A stretch of DNA of 64,000 nucleotides. Source: Kaistia hirudinis. GTDB lineage: Bacteria > Pseudomonadota > Alphaproteobacteria > Rhizobiales > Kaistiaceae. The stretch's first letter is position 1. Each line of letters begins with the position of its first letter. The DNA lies in NCBI RefSeq assembly GCF_014196455.1, contig NZ_JACIDS010000002.1:620001-684000 (forward strand), written 5' to 3'. Below the pieces are notes generated by a model, which did not search any database, was not told the origin of the DNA, and saw only the letters and a program-made list of their open reading frames with translations. A program made the position numbers and the translations under genes. Of this stretch, positions 9,737-18,048 are shown one piece after another.

Positions 9737-12505
9737 ATGCCAAAGGCACTGAGGGCGGCCTGGCGGCCGCAAGAACCATCATCGGGGCCATGGGGGCGCT
9801 GGCGGAGCGCCCTGCTGGGGATCGCGCTGGGCGGGGCGGCGCTGCTGGTCACGCCCGCGCTAGCCCAGCAGGCGATCGTCGGTCCCGAGGATATCGTCGC
9901 GACCGGCCTCTCCGGCCTCGGCGACGGTCCGGCGCCGGCAGGCGCCGACCCGCTCGATTACAAATTCTTCCAGCCGAACGGCCCTTCGGCGAGGGTCATC
10001 GACGTTGCGTGGCTGGGTGCGCCGGGCACGCTCTCGCGCGTCTCGAAGCCGTTTACGGTCACGGCGGCCGAAGTCGGACAGGTGTTCGGCGTCGCACTCG
10101 ACGATGCCGAGGCGCCCAACATCTATCTGGCCGCGACGGCCGCCTATGGCCTCTCGATCGGCGTCGCCGATCCGGCCGGCGGCATCCAGCGCTTGCACCA
10201 GGGGGCGCCCGGCGCGAGCTTCCTGCCGGGCATGTTCGGTCCGCCGAGCGCGGGCGGTGGCCCGGGCTCGGTCTGGCGGGTCGACGGACGCACCGGCGCC
10301 GTCAACCTCTTCGCGACCATCGGCTCCGGCACGCCGGCGGCGCTCGGTGCGCTCGCCTTCGATCCGAAGAGCCGACAGCTCTTCGTCGCCGACCGGTCGA
10401 CCGGCCTCATCCACCGGCTCGGCCTCGACGGCCGCGATCTCGGCAATTTCGACCACGGCGTCGAGGCCCGGCCCGCGGCCGGACTTCCCGATGCGCCGCT
10501 GACGCCGGTTTCGATCGACATCGCGAGCCCCGATTTCGACACGGAACAGCCGGCGAGCTGGGGTTTTGCCGATCCCGAGCGGCTGGTCTTCGCGCTCGCG
10601 GTGCGGGACGACCGTCTCTTCTATTCCGTCGCGGCCGGACCGGAGATCTGGTCGGTCGGCATCGCACCGGATGGCGCCTTCGCCGCCGATGCGCGCTTCG
10701 AGGTCGCCGTTCCCGCGCTCGCGCCCGGCATGGAGGTCTCCCAGATCGCCTTTGACGGCGAGGGCCGGCTCTATGCGGCAGAACGCGCGCAGCCGAGCGG
10801 AGCCTATGACTTCCGCGCGGTTGCGGCCGGTGGTGACAGCCGTGTGCTGCGCTTCCAGCCGAAACCGGCACCGGACGAGGCGCCCGGCTTCTGGCTCCCC
10901 GATCCCGAGCAATATGCGATCGGTCTCGCGCCGGACTTCAAGAACGCGAATGGCGGCGTGGTGCTCGGGCGCGGCTATGACGCCGAAGGGCGTATCCGCA
11001 CCGATGCCTGCCGGGCCACGGTCTGGTCGACCGGCGAGAGGCTGCTGGGCGAGGAGCCTTCGATCGATCCTATCGACGGACTGCAGGGCAATGATCCCTC
11101 GCTCGTCATGCCCGCCAACGCGCCGCCATTGGCGAGTTTCTTCGTCGATTATGACGATCTGCCCGGCGACGGAGAGGCTTCCGGCCATATGGGCTCGCTC
11201 GCCGTTCCGTTCTGCTCCGGCGCCGTCCGCGCCGAAGTGATGCCGCCGCCTCCGCCGGTGATCGTGAACTGCCCGGTCGGCACCTTCCTCGTCGGAGGCA
11301 CCTGCCTGCTGCCGCCGCGCTGCCCGCCCGGAACACGCTTCCGCGACGGCTATTGCGTCGTCATCGGCTGCCCGCAGGGCACGGTCCGTGTCAACGGCGC
11401 CTGCGTACCCCCGCCGCAGCTCTGCGAGCGCTGGGAGACGTTCCTGAATGGACGCTGCGTGCCCTGGGTCTGCCCCGGCGATCTCGTGCGCATGCCGAGC
11501 GGCTATTGCGGCTGCCCGCCGAACGAGATCTATCTGCGCGGCAAATGCGTGCCGCCGCCCGTCTGCCCGCCTGGTCTGGTCCAGACCCGCGACGGCCGCT
11601 GCCTGCCGCCGCCCTGTCCGCAGGGATGGCTCCGCGACCGCGCCGGCCAGTGCCTGCCGCCGCAATGCAAGCGTCCCTTCGTGCAGGATCGGAACGGCCG
11701 CTGCGTGTGCCCGCCTGATCTCGTCCGCAAGGGAGGGCAGTGCGTTCCCCCGCCGCGGCCTTGTCCGGAAGGCAAGATGCCCGACCAGAACGGTCGCTGC
11801 GTCTGCCCGCCGAACATGCTCGAGCGCAAGGGTCGCTGCGTGCCGCCGCCGGTTGTCCAGCCTTGTCCGGAAGGCAAGGTTCGCGATCGGAACGGCCGCT
11901 GCGTCTGCCCGCCGAACATGCTGGAGCGCAAGGGCCGCTGCGTGCCGCCGCCGGTTGTCCAGCCTTGCCCGGAAGGCAAGGTTCGCGACCAGAACGGTCG
12001 TTGCGTCTGCCCGCCGGACACGATCCAGCGCAAGGGTCGCTGCGTGCCGCCCCCGGTCGTCCAGCCTTGCGCTGACGGCAAGGTGCGTGACCGCAAGGGC
12101 CGCTGCGTCTGCCCACAGGGCGAGGTCAACATCAAGGGCGTCTGCCGCCCGCCGATCATGATCGACTGTGCGCCGGGTTCGGTGCTGAAGGGCGGCCAGT
12201 GCGTGCCGGTCCGTCCGGTGCCGCCCAAGTGCCAGCCGGGCGAGCGGCTGATCAACGGCAACTGCATGCCGCTGATCAATCCCGGCATCCTCTGCAAGAA
12301 GGGCTCGGTGCTGAAGGACGGACGCTGCGTGCCGATCCGGATCGTGCCGGTGGAGCCGCCCAAGCAGGTGGAGCCCCGGCAGCCGGTGCCTCAGCCTGAC
12401 CCGCAGCCCGACGACAACCCGCCGCCGGTCCTGCGCCAGCCGACCATCAAGATGATCTCGCCGCAGATCATGAAGGTCCTGCCGCAGACGGAGGCGCCGC
12501 AATAG
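9737..12505 (+). CDS. Large secreted protein: propeller-like N-terminal half and cysteine-rich tandem-repeat C-terminal half
   Basis: The protein has 922 residues. A long N-region is followed by a signal peptide that ends ALA-QQ near residue 44. Residues about 45-500 contain repeated G-x-V-W-R-V-D, LFVADRSTGLIHRL and LYAAERA strands, which suggests a beta-propeller. Residues 512-864 hold about 42 cysteines in modules of the form CP-G-x4-6-NGRCVCPP-x6-7-GRCVPPP. Four of these modules form an exact 102-bp tandem repeat. The last 50 residues are proline-rich. An even number of closely spaced cysteines in an exported protein suggests disulfide-bonded surface modules; nearby dsbA-like capacity exists at 21.6 kb. 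I do not recognise a named family. A Shine-Dalgarno GGAGG precedes the ATG. Confidence 0.8.
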   Translation: MPKALRAAWRPQEPSSGPWGRWRSALLGIALGGAALLVTPALAQQAIVGPEDIVATGLSGLGDGPAPAGADPLDYKFFQPNGPSARVIDVAWLGAPGTLSRVSKPFTVTAAEVGQVFGVALDDAEAPNIYLAATAAYGLSIGVADPAGGIQRLHQGAPGASFLPGMFGPPSAGGGPGSVWRVDGRTGAVNLFATIGSGTPAALGALAFDPKSRQLFVADRSTGLIHRLGLDGRDLGNFDHGVEARPAAGLPDAPLTPVSIDIASPDFDTEQPASWGFADPERLVFALAVRDDRLFYSVAAGPEIWSVGIAPDGAFAADARFEVAVPALAPGMEVSQIAFDGEGRLYAAERAQPSGAYDFRAVAAGGDSRVLRFQPKPAPDEAPGFWLPDPEQYAIGLAPDFKNANGGVVLGRGYDAEGRIRTDACRATVWSTGERLLGEEPSIDPIDGLQGNDPSLVMPANAPPLASFFVDYDDLPGDGEASGHMGSLAVPFCSGAVRAEVMPPPPPVIVNCPVGTFLVGGTCLLPPRCPPGTRFRDGYCVVIGCPQGTVRVNGACVPPPQLCERWETFLNGRCVPWVCPGDLVRMPSGYCGCPPNEIYLRGKCVPPPVCPPGLVQTRDGRCLPPPCPQGWLRDRAGQCLPPQCKRPFVQDRNGRCVCPPDLVRKGGQCVPPPRPCPEGKMPDQNGRCVCPPNMLERKGRCVPPPVVQPCPEGKVRDRNGRCVCPPNMLERKGRCVPPPVVQPCPEGKVRDQNGRCVCPPDTIQRKGRCVPPPVVQPCADGKVRDRKGRCVCPQGEVNIKGVCRPPIMIDCAPGSVLKGGQCVPVRPVPPKCQPGERLINGNCMPLINPGILCKKGSVLKDGRCVPIRIVPVEPPKQVEPRQPVPQPDPQPDDNPPPVLRQPTIKMISPQIMKVLPQTEAPQ
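11759..12166 (+). repeat. Four tandem 102-bp coding repeats (34 residues each)
   Basis: Units begin at 11759, 11861, 11963 and 12065, an exact 102-bp period. Each encodes P-C-P-E-G-K-x4-NGRCVCPP-x4-RKGRCVPPPVVQ. Units 1-3 are nearly identical in DNA, and unit 4 has diverged at its end. The near identity indicates recent duplication or gene conversion, and the copy number may vary between strains. Confidence 0.92.
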
Positions 12506-12531
12506 CCGTCGGCTCGAACGACGCATGAGAG

Positions 12532-12567
12532 ATGACGGCCGGACCTCCGGCCGTCATTTTCTTTTGC
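12532..12567 (+). terminator. Intrinsic terminator after the cysteine-rich protein gene
   Basis: A 12-bp perfect stem, ATGACGGCCGGA with its complement, surrounds a CC loop at 12532-12557 and is followed by TTTCTTTT. It overlaps the last codons and stop of the convergent mutY. Confidence 0.88.
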
Positions 12568-13645
12568 GCGTCGCTCCGGGCAGTGCCGCTTCGATCGCCT
12601 TTTTCATCACGCTCGGCAACGCCTCGCCGGCAACCTCCGCCTGCGGCGACCACCAATGGCCTTCCGGCGCGGCGACGTTCCTGTCGAAGGTGGCGCGATA
12701 GATGCTGAGCGTCAGACGGAAATGCGTGAACACATGCACGACGTTCGCGTTCGCCGCCTGCCAGTCGGCCTTGAGCGGCGCATCGCCATGGCGCGGGTCC
12801 GCCCGAAAGCCATCGACCCATACGCTGCCCGGCACCTCGGTCATGCCGCCGAGAAGGCCCTTGTCAGGCCGGCGGCGCAGCAGCACCGCACCATCGGTCC
12901 GCACCGCGACATAGGCGGCGCCCTGTCGCTCCGGGCGATCCGCCTTCCCGGCCTTTCGCGGATAGCTTTCCGCGACGCCCGCCTTCGAGGCCGCGCACCA
13001 TTCCTGCCACGGACAAAGCACGCAGGCGGGTTTCTTCGGCGTGCAGATCGTCGCGCCGAGATCCATCATCGCCTGCGCATAATCGCCGGCGCGCGCCGTG
13101 GGCGTCAGCTTCGCCTGCAGGGCGCGGATTTCCTTCTTCGCGGCCGGAAGCGGCGTCTCGACGCGGAAGATCCGCGCCAGCACGCGCTCGACATTGCCAT
13201 CGACGACGGCCGCCGGCTCGTCATAGGCGATCGCCGCGATCGCCGCCGCCGTATAGTCGCCGATACCGGGCAGGGCGCGCAGCCCCGCCGCATCCGCCGG
13301 AAAGCGGCCGCCATGTGCGGAGACCACGGTCTCGGCGCAGGCCTTGAGGTTCCGCGCGCGGGAATAATAGCCGAGCCCGGCCCAGGCCTTCATGACCTCC
13401 TCGGCCGGCGCGGCGGCGAGGTCGGCGACCGAAGGCCAGCGCTCCAGAAAGCCCTCGTAATAGGGCTTCACCGCCGTCACGGTGGTCTGCTGCAGCATCA
13501 CCTCGGAGAGCCAGACGCGATAGGGGTCCGGCACCACGCCGGCCGCGCGCTCGCGCGGGCCGATCCGCCAGGGCAGGCGGCGGGCGTGGCGGTCATACCA
13601 TTCGAGGAGCGCGGCTGCCGGTGGGGTGGCCTCATGTGGAATCAT
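12554..13645 (-). CDS. mutY: A/G-specific adenine DNA glycosylase
   Basis: The start at 13645 gives 363 residues. MutY removes adenine mispaired with 8-oxoguanine. The catalytic glutamate is in LSEVMLQQTTV, the helix-hairpin-helix is LPGIGDYTAAAIAAIA, and the catalytic aspartate is in VVDGNVERV. The iron-sulfur ligands follow the C-x6-C-x2-C-x5-C pattern in ICTPKKPACVLCPWQEWC. A C-terminal Nudix-like 8-oxoG recognition domain follows (from AAYVAVRTDGAVLLRRRP). The frame is open further upstream into the pyruvate kinase gene, but the family N-terminus (ALLEWYDRHARRLPWR) begins at about residue 11 of this start. Confidence 0.96.
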   Translation of the reverse strand: MIPHEATPPAAALLEWYDRHARRLPWRIGPRERAAGVVPDPYRVWLSEVMLQQTTVTAVKPYYEGFLERWPSVADLAAAPAEEVMKAWAGLGYYSRARNLKACAETVVSAHGGRFPADAAGLRALPGIGDYTAAAIAAIAYDEPAAVVDGNVERVLARIFRVETPLPAAKKEIRALQAKLTPTARAGDYAQAMMDLGATICTPKKPACVLCPWQEWCAASKAGVAESYPRKAGKADRPERQGAAYVAVRTDGAVLLRRRPDKGLLGGMTEVPGSVWVDGFRADPRHGDAPLKADWQAANANVVHVFTHFRLTLSIYRATFDRNVAAPEGHWWSPQAEVAGEALPSVMKKAIEAALPGATRKRK

Positions 13646-13775
13646 GCCGCCATTCTTGCCCGGCCTTGGCCGCGCCGCCAGCACCCCGCTTGATCCGCGA
13701 CAATGCGCCGGCGCTGCGGTCATGCTCCTGAAATCGAACTGTCGGAGGTTCTCGCCGACAGAACAGGAGCCCGCC

Positions 13776-15251
13776 GTGCCGTCGCATTCGCTCAAGAAGC
13801 TCGAACAGGACGTTTCCACCCTCGCCGAGGCGGTGCGCGCGGAAGGCGCCGAACGCATGGCCGCCTGGTCGCCCTGGATCGAACGGGAGGCCTTCCGCGA
13901 CAGCGCGGCCAATCTGGCGGAATATCTGGCGCTGCGCAGGCGCGATGTCCGCCCGCTGCAGCGCCGGTTGATGGCGCACGGCCTTTCCTCACTCGGTCGG
14001 CTCGAAAGCCGCGTGCTGCCGACGCTGGAGGCCGTCGGTGCCGTGCTGGCGGCGCTCCGAGAGCACACCGATCTCGAACCCGCGCCGAACGAGGACGATT
14101 TCTTCGGCGGCGAGCGGCGGCTGGCGGAGCGGACGGAAGAAATCCTCGGCGTCTCCTCGCCCGATCGCGGCGTGCATCTCCTCGTCACCTGCCCGACGGA
14201 GGCCGGCGACGGGCCGGATTTCATGCTGAAGCTCGCCGGCCTCGGCGTCGAGGCGGTGCGCATCAACTGCGCCCATGACGATGCCGAAGTCTGGCAGCGC
14301 ATGATCGACCACGCCCATGCGGCGAGCGCGGCCACCGGCCGGCCAATGAAGATCCTGATGGACGTCGCCGGCCCGAAGATCCGCACCGGCGCGATCCGCC
14401 CGCTCGACGGCCACAAGCGCATCCTGCAGGAGGAGCGCCTCGCCATCGCGGCGCCCGGCCGGCTCGGCGATGCGCCGGCCGGCATCCTCGCCATCGAATG
14501 CACGTTGCCGCAGGCACTCGCAGCCGTGAAGCCGGGCGAGCGGGTCTTCGTCGACGACGGCAAGCTCGGCACCGTCGTCGAGGCGGTCGCCGATTGGGGC
14601 ATCACGGTCCATGTCACGGCCTCGCCGGACGAGGATGGCTACAAGCTGAAAGAGGAGAAGGGCGTCAATTTCCCCGACACGGATTTCTCCATCCCCGCCC
14701 TGACCGAGAAGGACATCGAGGACCTCGCCTTCATCGCCGCCAACGCCGACGGCATCGAATTCTCCTTCGTCCAGTCGGCCGACGATGTCGCGATGCTGCA
14801 GGATGAACTCGCGAAGCTCCGCCCCGACTGGCAGAAGCTTTCGCTGATCCTCAAGATCGAGACCACGCGCGCCGTCACCAACCTTCCTGAAATCCTCGCG
14901 CGCGCGGCGGGTCGGCAGCCGACGGCGATCATGATCGCGCGCGGCGATCTCGCGGTCGAGATCGGCTTCGCTCGGCTCGCCGAGATCCAGGAAGAGATCC
15001 TCTGGATCGGCGAGGCGGCACAGGTCCCCGTCATCTGGGCGACGCAGGTGCTCGAACACCTGATCAAGAAGGGCTATCCCTCCCGCGGCGAGATGACGGA
15101 CGCGGCGATGTCCGCCCGCGCCGAATGCGTCATGCTCAACAAGGGCCCGCACCTCTTCGCCGCGATCACCGAACTCAACACGCTGCTCTCCCGCATGGAG
15201 GAGAACCAGTACAAGAAGACCCCGATGCTGAGGAAGCTGATGAGCTGGTAG
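13776..15251 (+). CDS. Pyruvate kinase-like protein with helical N-terminal region and no C-terminal domain
   Basis: The GTG start at 13776 with AGGAG six bases upstream gives 491 residues. The first 120 or so residues are predicted to be helical and unrelated to classical pyruvate kinase. The barrel then begins: LLVTCPTEAGDGPDFMLKL, VRINCAHD, MDVAGPKIRTG (substrate and Mg site), KGVNFPDTDFSIPALTEKD, LKIETTRAV, IMIARGDLAVEIG, and WATQVLEHLIKKGYPSRGEMTDAAMS. The barrel plus B-domain are complete, but the usual C-terminal allosteric domain of about 120 residues is missing. It should transfer phosphate from phosphoenolpyruvate to ADP, or the reverse, without classical allosteric control. It is divergent from mutY. 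A longer frame into mutY is rejected. Confidence 0.85.
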   Translation: MPSHSLKKLEQDVSTLAEAVRAEGAERMAAWSPWIEREAFRDSAANLAEYLALRRRDVRPLQRRLMAHGLSSLGRLESRVLPTLEAVGAVLAALREHTDLEPAPNEDDFFGGERRLAERTEEILGVSSPDRGVHLLVTCPTEAGDGPDFMLKLAGLGVEAVRINCAHDDAEVWQRMIDHAHAASAATGRPMKILMDVAGPKIRTGAIRPLDGHKRILQEERLAIAAPGRLGDAPAGILAIECTLPQALAAVKPGERVFVDDGKLGTVVEAVADWGITVHVTASPDEDGYKLKEEKGVNFPDTDFSIPALTEKDIEDLAFIAANADGIEFSFVQSADDVAMLQDELAKLRPDWQKLSLILKIETTRAVTNLPEILARAAGRQPTAIMIARGDLAVEIGFARLAEIQEEILWIGEAAQVPVIWATQVLEHLIKKGYPSRGEMTDAAMSARAECVMLNKGPHLFAAITELNTLLSRMEENQYKKTPMLRKLMSW

Positions 15252-15683
15252 GGCTCTGGGAGGCGGGTGCTTGTCGATCTAGCCGGGCACTCCGGTGTCA
15301 GGGGCTCTGTCATTGCCGGGCTTGACCCGGCCATCCAGCCTTTGCTCCGCCCTATCTCCGCTGTCTGCCGCAAGTCTGGATTGCCGGGTCAAGCCCGGCA
15401 ATGACGCCGGCGCGGAGCCGTATGAACGAGGTGCTAAAGAAGGCTGTAGCGGGGGCCATGGCGACCGCCGCGTCCGCAGAGTCGTTCTTCTTTTGATTGG
15501 AGCACTGACCGCGCAACCCGCTCCGCCGTCATCCCGGACTTGATCCGGGATCCATGCAGCCGGAGCATTGGGAGTTTCGATGAGGAGCGGCACGGCTGAA
15601 TGGATCCCGGGTCAAGAGCCCGGGATGACGGAGCTTTGTCTGGCGGATTGACGCCCGATTCCGGCAAGACACGACCGCTTGGG
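15252..15683. repeat. Intergenic palindromic repeats between pyruvate kinase and ABC-F genes
   Basis: The 432-bp gap carries no supported gene. It holds two long inverted repeats. The first has 30-nt arms at 15309-15338 and 15376-15405 that match at 29 positions (core TTGCCGGGCTTGACCCGG). The second has arms at 15526-15554 and 15601-15631 built on CATCCCGG...CCGGGATCCA. Each arm is itself a small hairpin. This CCGGG(T/A)CAAGCCCGG type is widespread as a dispersed element in Hyphomicrobiales genomes. It may also act as a bidirectional transcription end for the convergent neighbours. Confidence 0.85.
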
Positions 15684-17306
15684 CTACACCGCTCCGCCCA
15701 TAGCTCTCCCGCCCAGTTCGATCCTTCGCGTCACCCCGATCGCGTCGAGGAAATCCACGTCGTGGCTGGTGACCAGCAGCGCGCCGTCGAATTCGGCCAG
15801 CGCCGCTTCGATCGCCGCGATGGAGGCGAGGTCGAGATGGTTGGTCGGCTCATCCAGAATGAGAAGCTGCGGCGGGGTTGTGCCGCCGAGCACGGCGGCG
15901 AGGCCGGCGCGGAGCCGCTCGCCGCCCGAGAGCGCCGTGAGCGGCTTCAGGGCGTCGTGGTTGCAGAAGAGGAAGCGCGCCAGCGCCGAATGCGCTTCGA
16001 ACGACGTCGATGCGGGATTGAGGCGCTGGAAGGCGGAGAGGATCGTGCCCTCCGTTCCGAGCAGCGCCACGCCTTGATCGAGCATGGCGAGCGGGACGGG
16101 GCGGCGGATCGCGCCGGATGTCGGTGCGAGCAGGCCGGCGGCGAGCTGCAGCAACGTCGATTTGCCGGCGCCGTTCGGCCCAGTGACAGCGACGCGCTCC
16201 GGCCCGGTGAGCGTGAGATCGAACGCGTCGAGGATCGGCCTGCCGTCCGGGTGAGCGAAGGCGACGCCCGTCATTTCGACCACGATCCGGCGTTGGGCGA
16301 GGCCTGTCGACGTCAGCCGAACGGCGAGCGATTCGAACCGTTCGACCTCGGCTTCGGCCTCAGCGAGCGCCTCGCGCGCCGTATCGCGCTGGCGCTCGGC
16401 GAGACGGTTGGCCGCGCCGCCGCTCTGCTCGGCGCGGTCGCGCTTTGCGCCGAGCAGGATCTTCGGTGCGTCGCCGCGCGCGCTGGCGCGTTCGCCGCGG
16501 GCATCGCGCCGCGCCTTGCGCTCCCGGGCGATCTGGATGCGCGCGTCCGTCGCCTTGAGCGCCCGTTCCGCCGTGTCGCGCGCGTGGGCCGCCAGATCCC
16601 GTTCCTCGGCGCGCTTCGCCTCATAGAAATCGAAGCCGCCGCCATAGATCCGCGCGCCGAGGCTCGAAAGCTCGACGATCCGGTCCATGCCGCGCAGCAG
16701 GTTGCGATCATGGCTGACGACGATCGCCCCGCCGCGCCAGCCGGAGAGCAGGTTGGCGACGGCATCGCGGCCTTCGGCATCGAGATTGTTCGTCGGCTCG
16801 TCCAGCAGGATCATGTCGGGCGCGGCGATGAGCAGCGCGGCGAGGGCGACGCGTGTGCGCTGACCGCCGGAAAGCGTGGCGGTCAGGCGGTCAGGGGCGA
16901 GGGGCGGTAGGCCGAGCGCGGCGAGCGCGTCCGCGACGCGCGCCTCCAGCGTCCAGTCGGCCTCGGCCGCGTCGTCCGTCGTGCCGAGACCGGCGGACAG
17001 GCGATCGATCCGCGCGAGATCCTGGGCGATGCCGAGAAGGTCCGCGACCGACTCGCCGGCCTCGGCGGCCACGGTCTGGCGGAGCATGCCGATCGTGCCG
17101 CCGCGGATGATGCGGCCCGCTGCGGGCGCGCCATCGCCGGCGATCAGCGCCAGCAGCGTCGATTTGCCGATGCCGTTGCGGCCGACGAGGCCGGTACGCT
17201 CTGGTCCGAAGGTGATGTCGAGATGGGAGAGGAGGGGGCGCCCGTCAGGCGTGGCGATGGAAACGTCGCGGCAGGCGACCAGAACGGGGGAATGCAAGGA
17301 TGACAT
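15684..17306 (-). CDS. ABC-F family ATP-binding protein
   Basis: The protein has 540 residues with two fused ATPase domains and no membrane segment. Walker A motifs are GRNGIGKST (residues 42-50) and GPNGAGKST (about 350). Signature motifs are LSGGQRTRVALAALL and LSGGERLRAGLAAVL, and Walker B motifs are ILLDEPTNNLD and LILDEPTNHLDLAS. The linker between them (about 230-310) is rich in Arg, Ala and Glu, as in ribosome-acting ABC-F proteins. It probably acts on translating ribosomes rather than in transport; whether it gives antibiotic resistance cannot be told. The ATG at 17306 lacks a Shine-Dalgarno and overlaps an upstream ORF. Confidence 0.92.
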   Translation of the reverse strand: MSSLHSPVLVACRDVSIATPDGRPLLSHLDITFGPERTGLVGRNGIGKSTLLALIAGDGAPAAGRIIRGGTIGMLRQTVAAEAGESVADLLGIAQDLARIDRLSAGLGTTDDAAEADWTLEARVADALAALGLPPLAPDRLTATLSGGQRTRVALAALLIAAPDMILLDEPTNNLDAEGRDAVANLLSGWRGGAIVVSHDRNLLRGMDRIVELSSLGARIYGGGFDFYEAKRAEERDLAAHARDTAERALKATDARIQIARERKARRDARGERASARGDAPKILLGAKRDRAEQSGGAANRLAERQRDTAREALAEAEAEVERFESLAVRLTSTGLAQRRIVVEMTGVAFAHPDGRPILDAFDLTLTGPERVAVTGPNGAGKSTLLQLAAGLLAPTSGAIRRPVPLAMLDQGVALLGTEGTILSAFQRLNPASTSFEAHSALARFLFCNHDALKPLTALSGGERLRAGLAAVLGGTTPPQLLILDEPTNHLDLASIAAIEAALAEFDGALLVTSHDVDFLDAIGVTRRIELGGRAMGGAV

Positions 17307-17367
17307 GAGGCGAGACCGAAGCGGAGGGCAGGGCGCGGGCGAAGAGCGTCGTCCCGTTCCGGTCCAT
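17245..17367 (-). other. Possible upstream ORF overlapping the ABC-F start
   Basis: A 40-codon frame starts at 17367 behind a good AGAGGAG Shine-Dalgarno (spacing 6) and ends at 17245. It overlaps the first 62 bases of the ABC-F gene in another frame. The ABC-F ATG itself has no Shine-Dalgarno. Such an arrangement could couple or restrain translation of the ABC-F gene, as leader peptides do for some antibiotic-responsive ABC-F genes. That role is inferred only. The encoded peptide (MDRNGTTLFARALPSASVS...) resembles nothing I know. Confidence 0.35.
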
Positions 17368-17435
17368 CTCGGTCTCCTCTGTCTTGCTCGGGTAGTTCTA
17401 CCTAGGCGCGCGGGGCGCGTGCCGCAAGGGCGGCG

Positions 17436-18035
17436 TCAATCTTCGGCGGTCGTTCGGTTGTAGCGCGTCGCGGTCAGGCGCTCGGAGACGGCGCAGGACT
17501 TGGTGTCTCGGAAACCCGCCCCGCGCAGCGCCGTGCGGATGGCGCTGTCGCCGAAGGCCACGTCGCGGCCCTTCGGATAGATCGCCCAGAGCGCCAGATC
17601 CCGATGGGCGCTCTGCAATGCCGTCGCCCGAGCCAGATCGTCCGGCCCGTCGATCGGCGCGATCAGCAGGGTCGCGCTGGCCGGATCATCGACGGTGGCG
17701 CCGTCGAGCGCCTCGGCGAGAACCGGGTCGTCGAAGCTGCCGATGACGAAAGCGCGCCCCTTGTCGAGGCCGAGCTTGGCGCCGAGCGACGGCGGCGGCG
17801 TGGCGATCGCCTTGGCCCAGCTTTCCGCGACGCGCGCACCGAGATGAAGGCGGACGGTCTCGGCGCCGCTCGTGAAGCGCAGGGCCTCGCCTTCGATAGT
17901 GACGTCGCGGAGTTCGCTCTTCGGGAAGCGGCGCTTGATGGCGCCGCGCAGGATCAGTTCGCTGCTTTCGAGCAGGGCGCGAACTTCGCCGGTCTCGCCG
18001 CCGATCTCCGCCCGGACCGAAGCCTCGCGTCCCAT
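17436..18035 (-). CDS. Uncharacterised protein downstream of smc
   Basis: The protein has 199 residues, with no signal peptide or membrane segment. It appears to have two parts: residues 1-75, with strands such as VRALLESSELILRGAIKRRFPKSELRDVTI, and residues 85-190, with GRAFVIGSFDDP, TLLIAPIDGPDDL and ALWAIYPKGRD, the last resembling DUF3052-like proteins. I do not recognise a firm family. A GGAG Shine-Dalgarno precedes the ATG, and the gene starts 13 bp after the smc stop, so the two are very likely co-transcribed. A link to chromosome work is suggested only by position. Confidence 0.75.
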   Translation of the reverse strand: MGREASVRAEIGGETGEVRALLESSELILRGAIKRRFPKSELRDVTIEGEALRFTSGAETVRLHLGARVAESWAKAIATPPPSLGAKLGLDKGRAFVIGSFDDPVLAEALDGATVDDPASATLLIAPIDGPDDLARATALQSAHRDLALWAIYPKGRDVAFGDSAIRTALRGAGFRDTKSCAVSERLTATRYNRTTAED

Positions 18036-18048
18036 GGCCTGCTCCCGC

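Noticed and set aside
11759-12166. Possible CRISPR array from the regular 102-bp spacing
   Set aside because: The repeats are contiguous, in frame and coding, with no spacers.
9860-12526. Very long antisense reading frame (888 codons) opposite the cysteine-rich gene
   Set aside because: It is a GC-rich shadow frame with Arg/His/Ala/Asp-rich residues, no recognisable domain, and no Shine-Dalgarno. The sense frame has a signal peptide, repeats and a terminator.
12554-12566. Terminator for mutY on the minus strand using the 12.54-kb hairpin
   Set aside because: The T-tract lies on the plus-strand side, so it fits the rightward gene; for mutY no T-tract follows.
13626-13775. Longer N-terminus for the pyruvate kinase-like gene
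   Set aside because: It overlaps mutY, is not helical like the rest, and lacks a Shine-Dalgarno; the GTG at 13776 has one.
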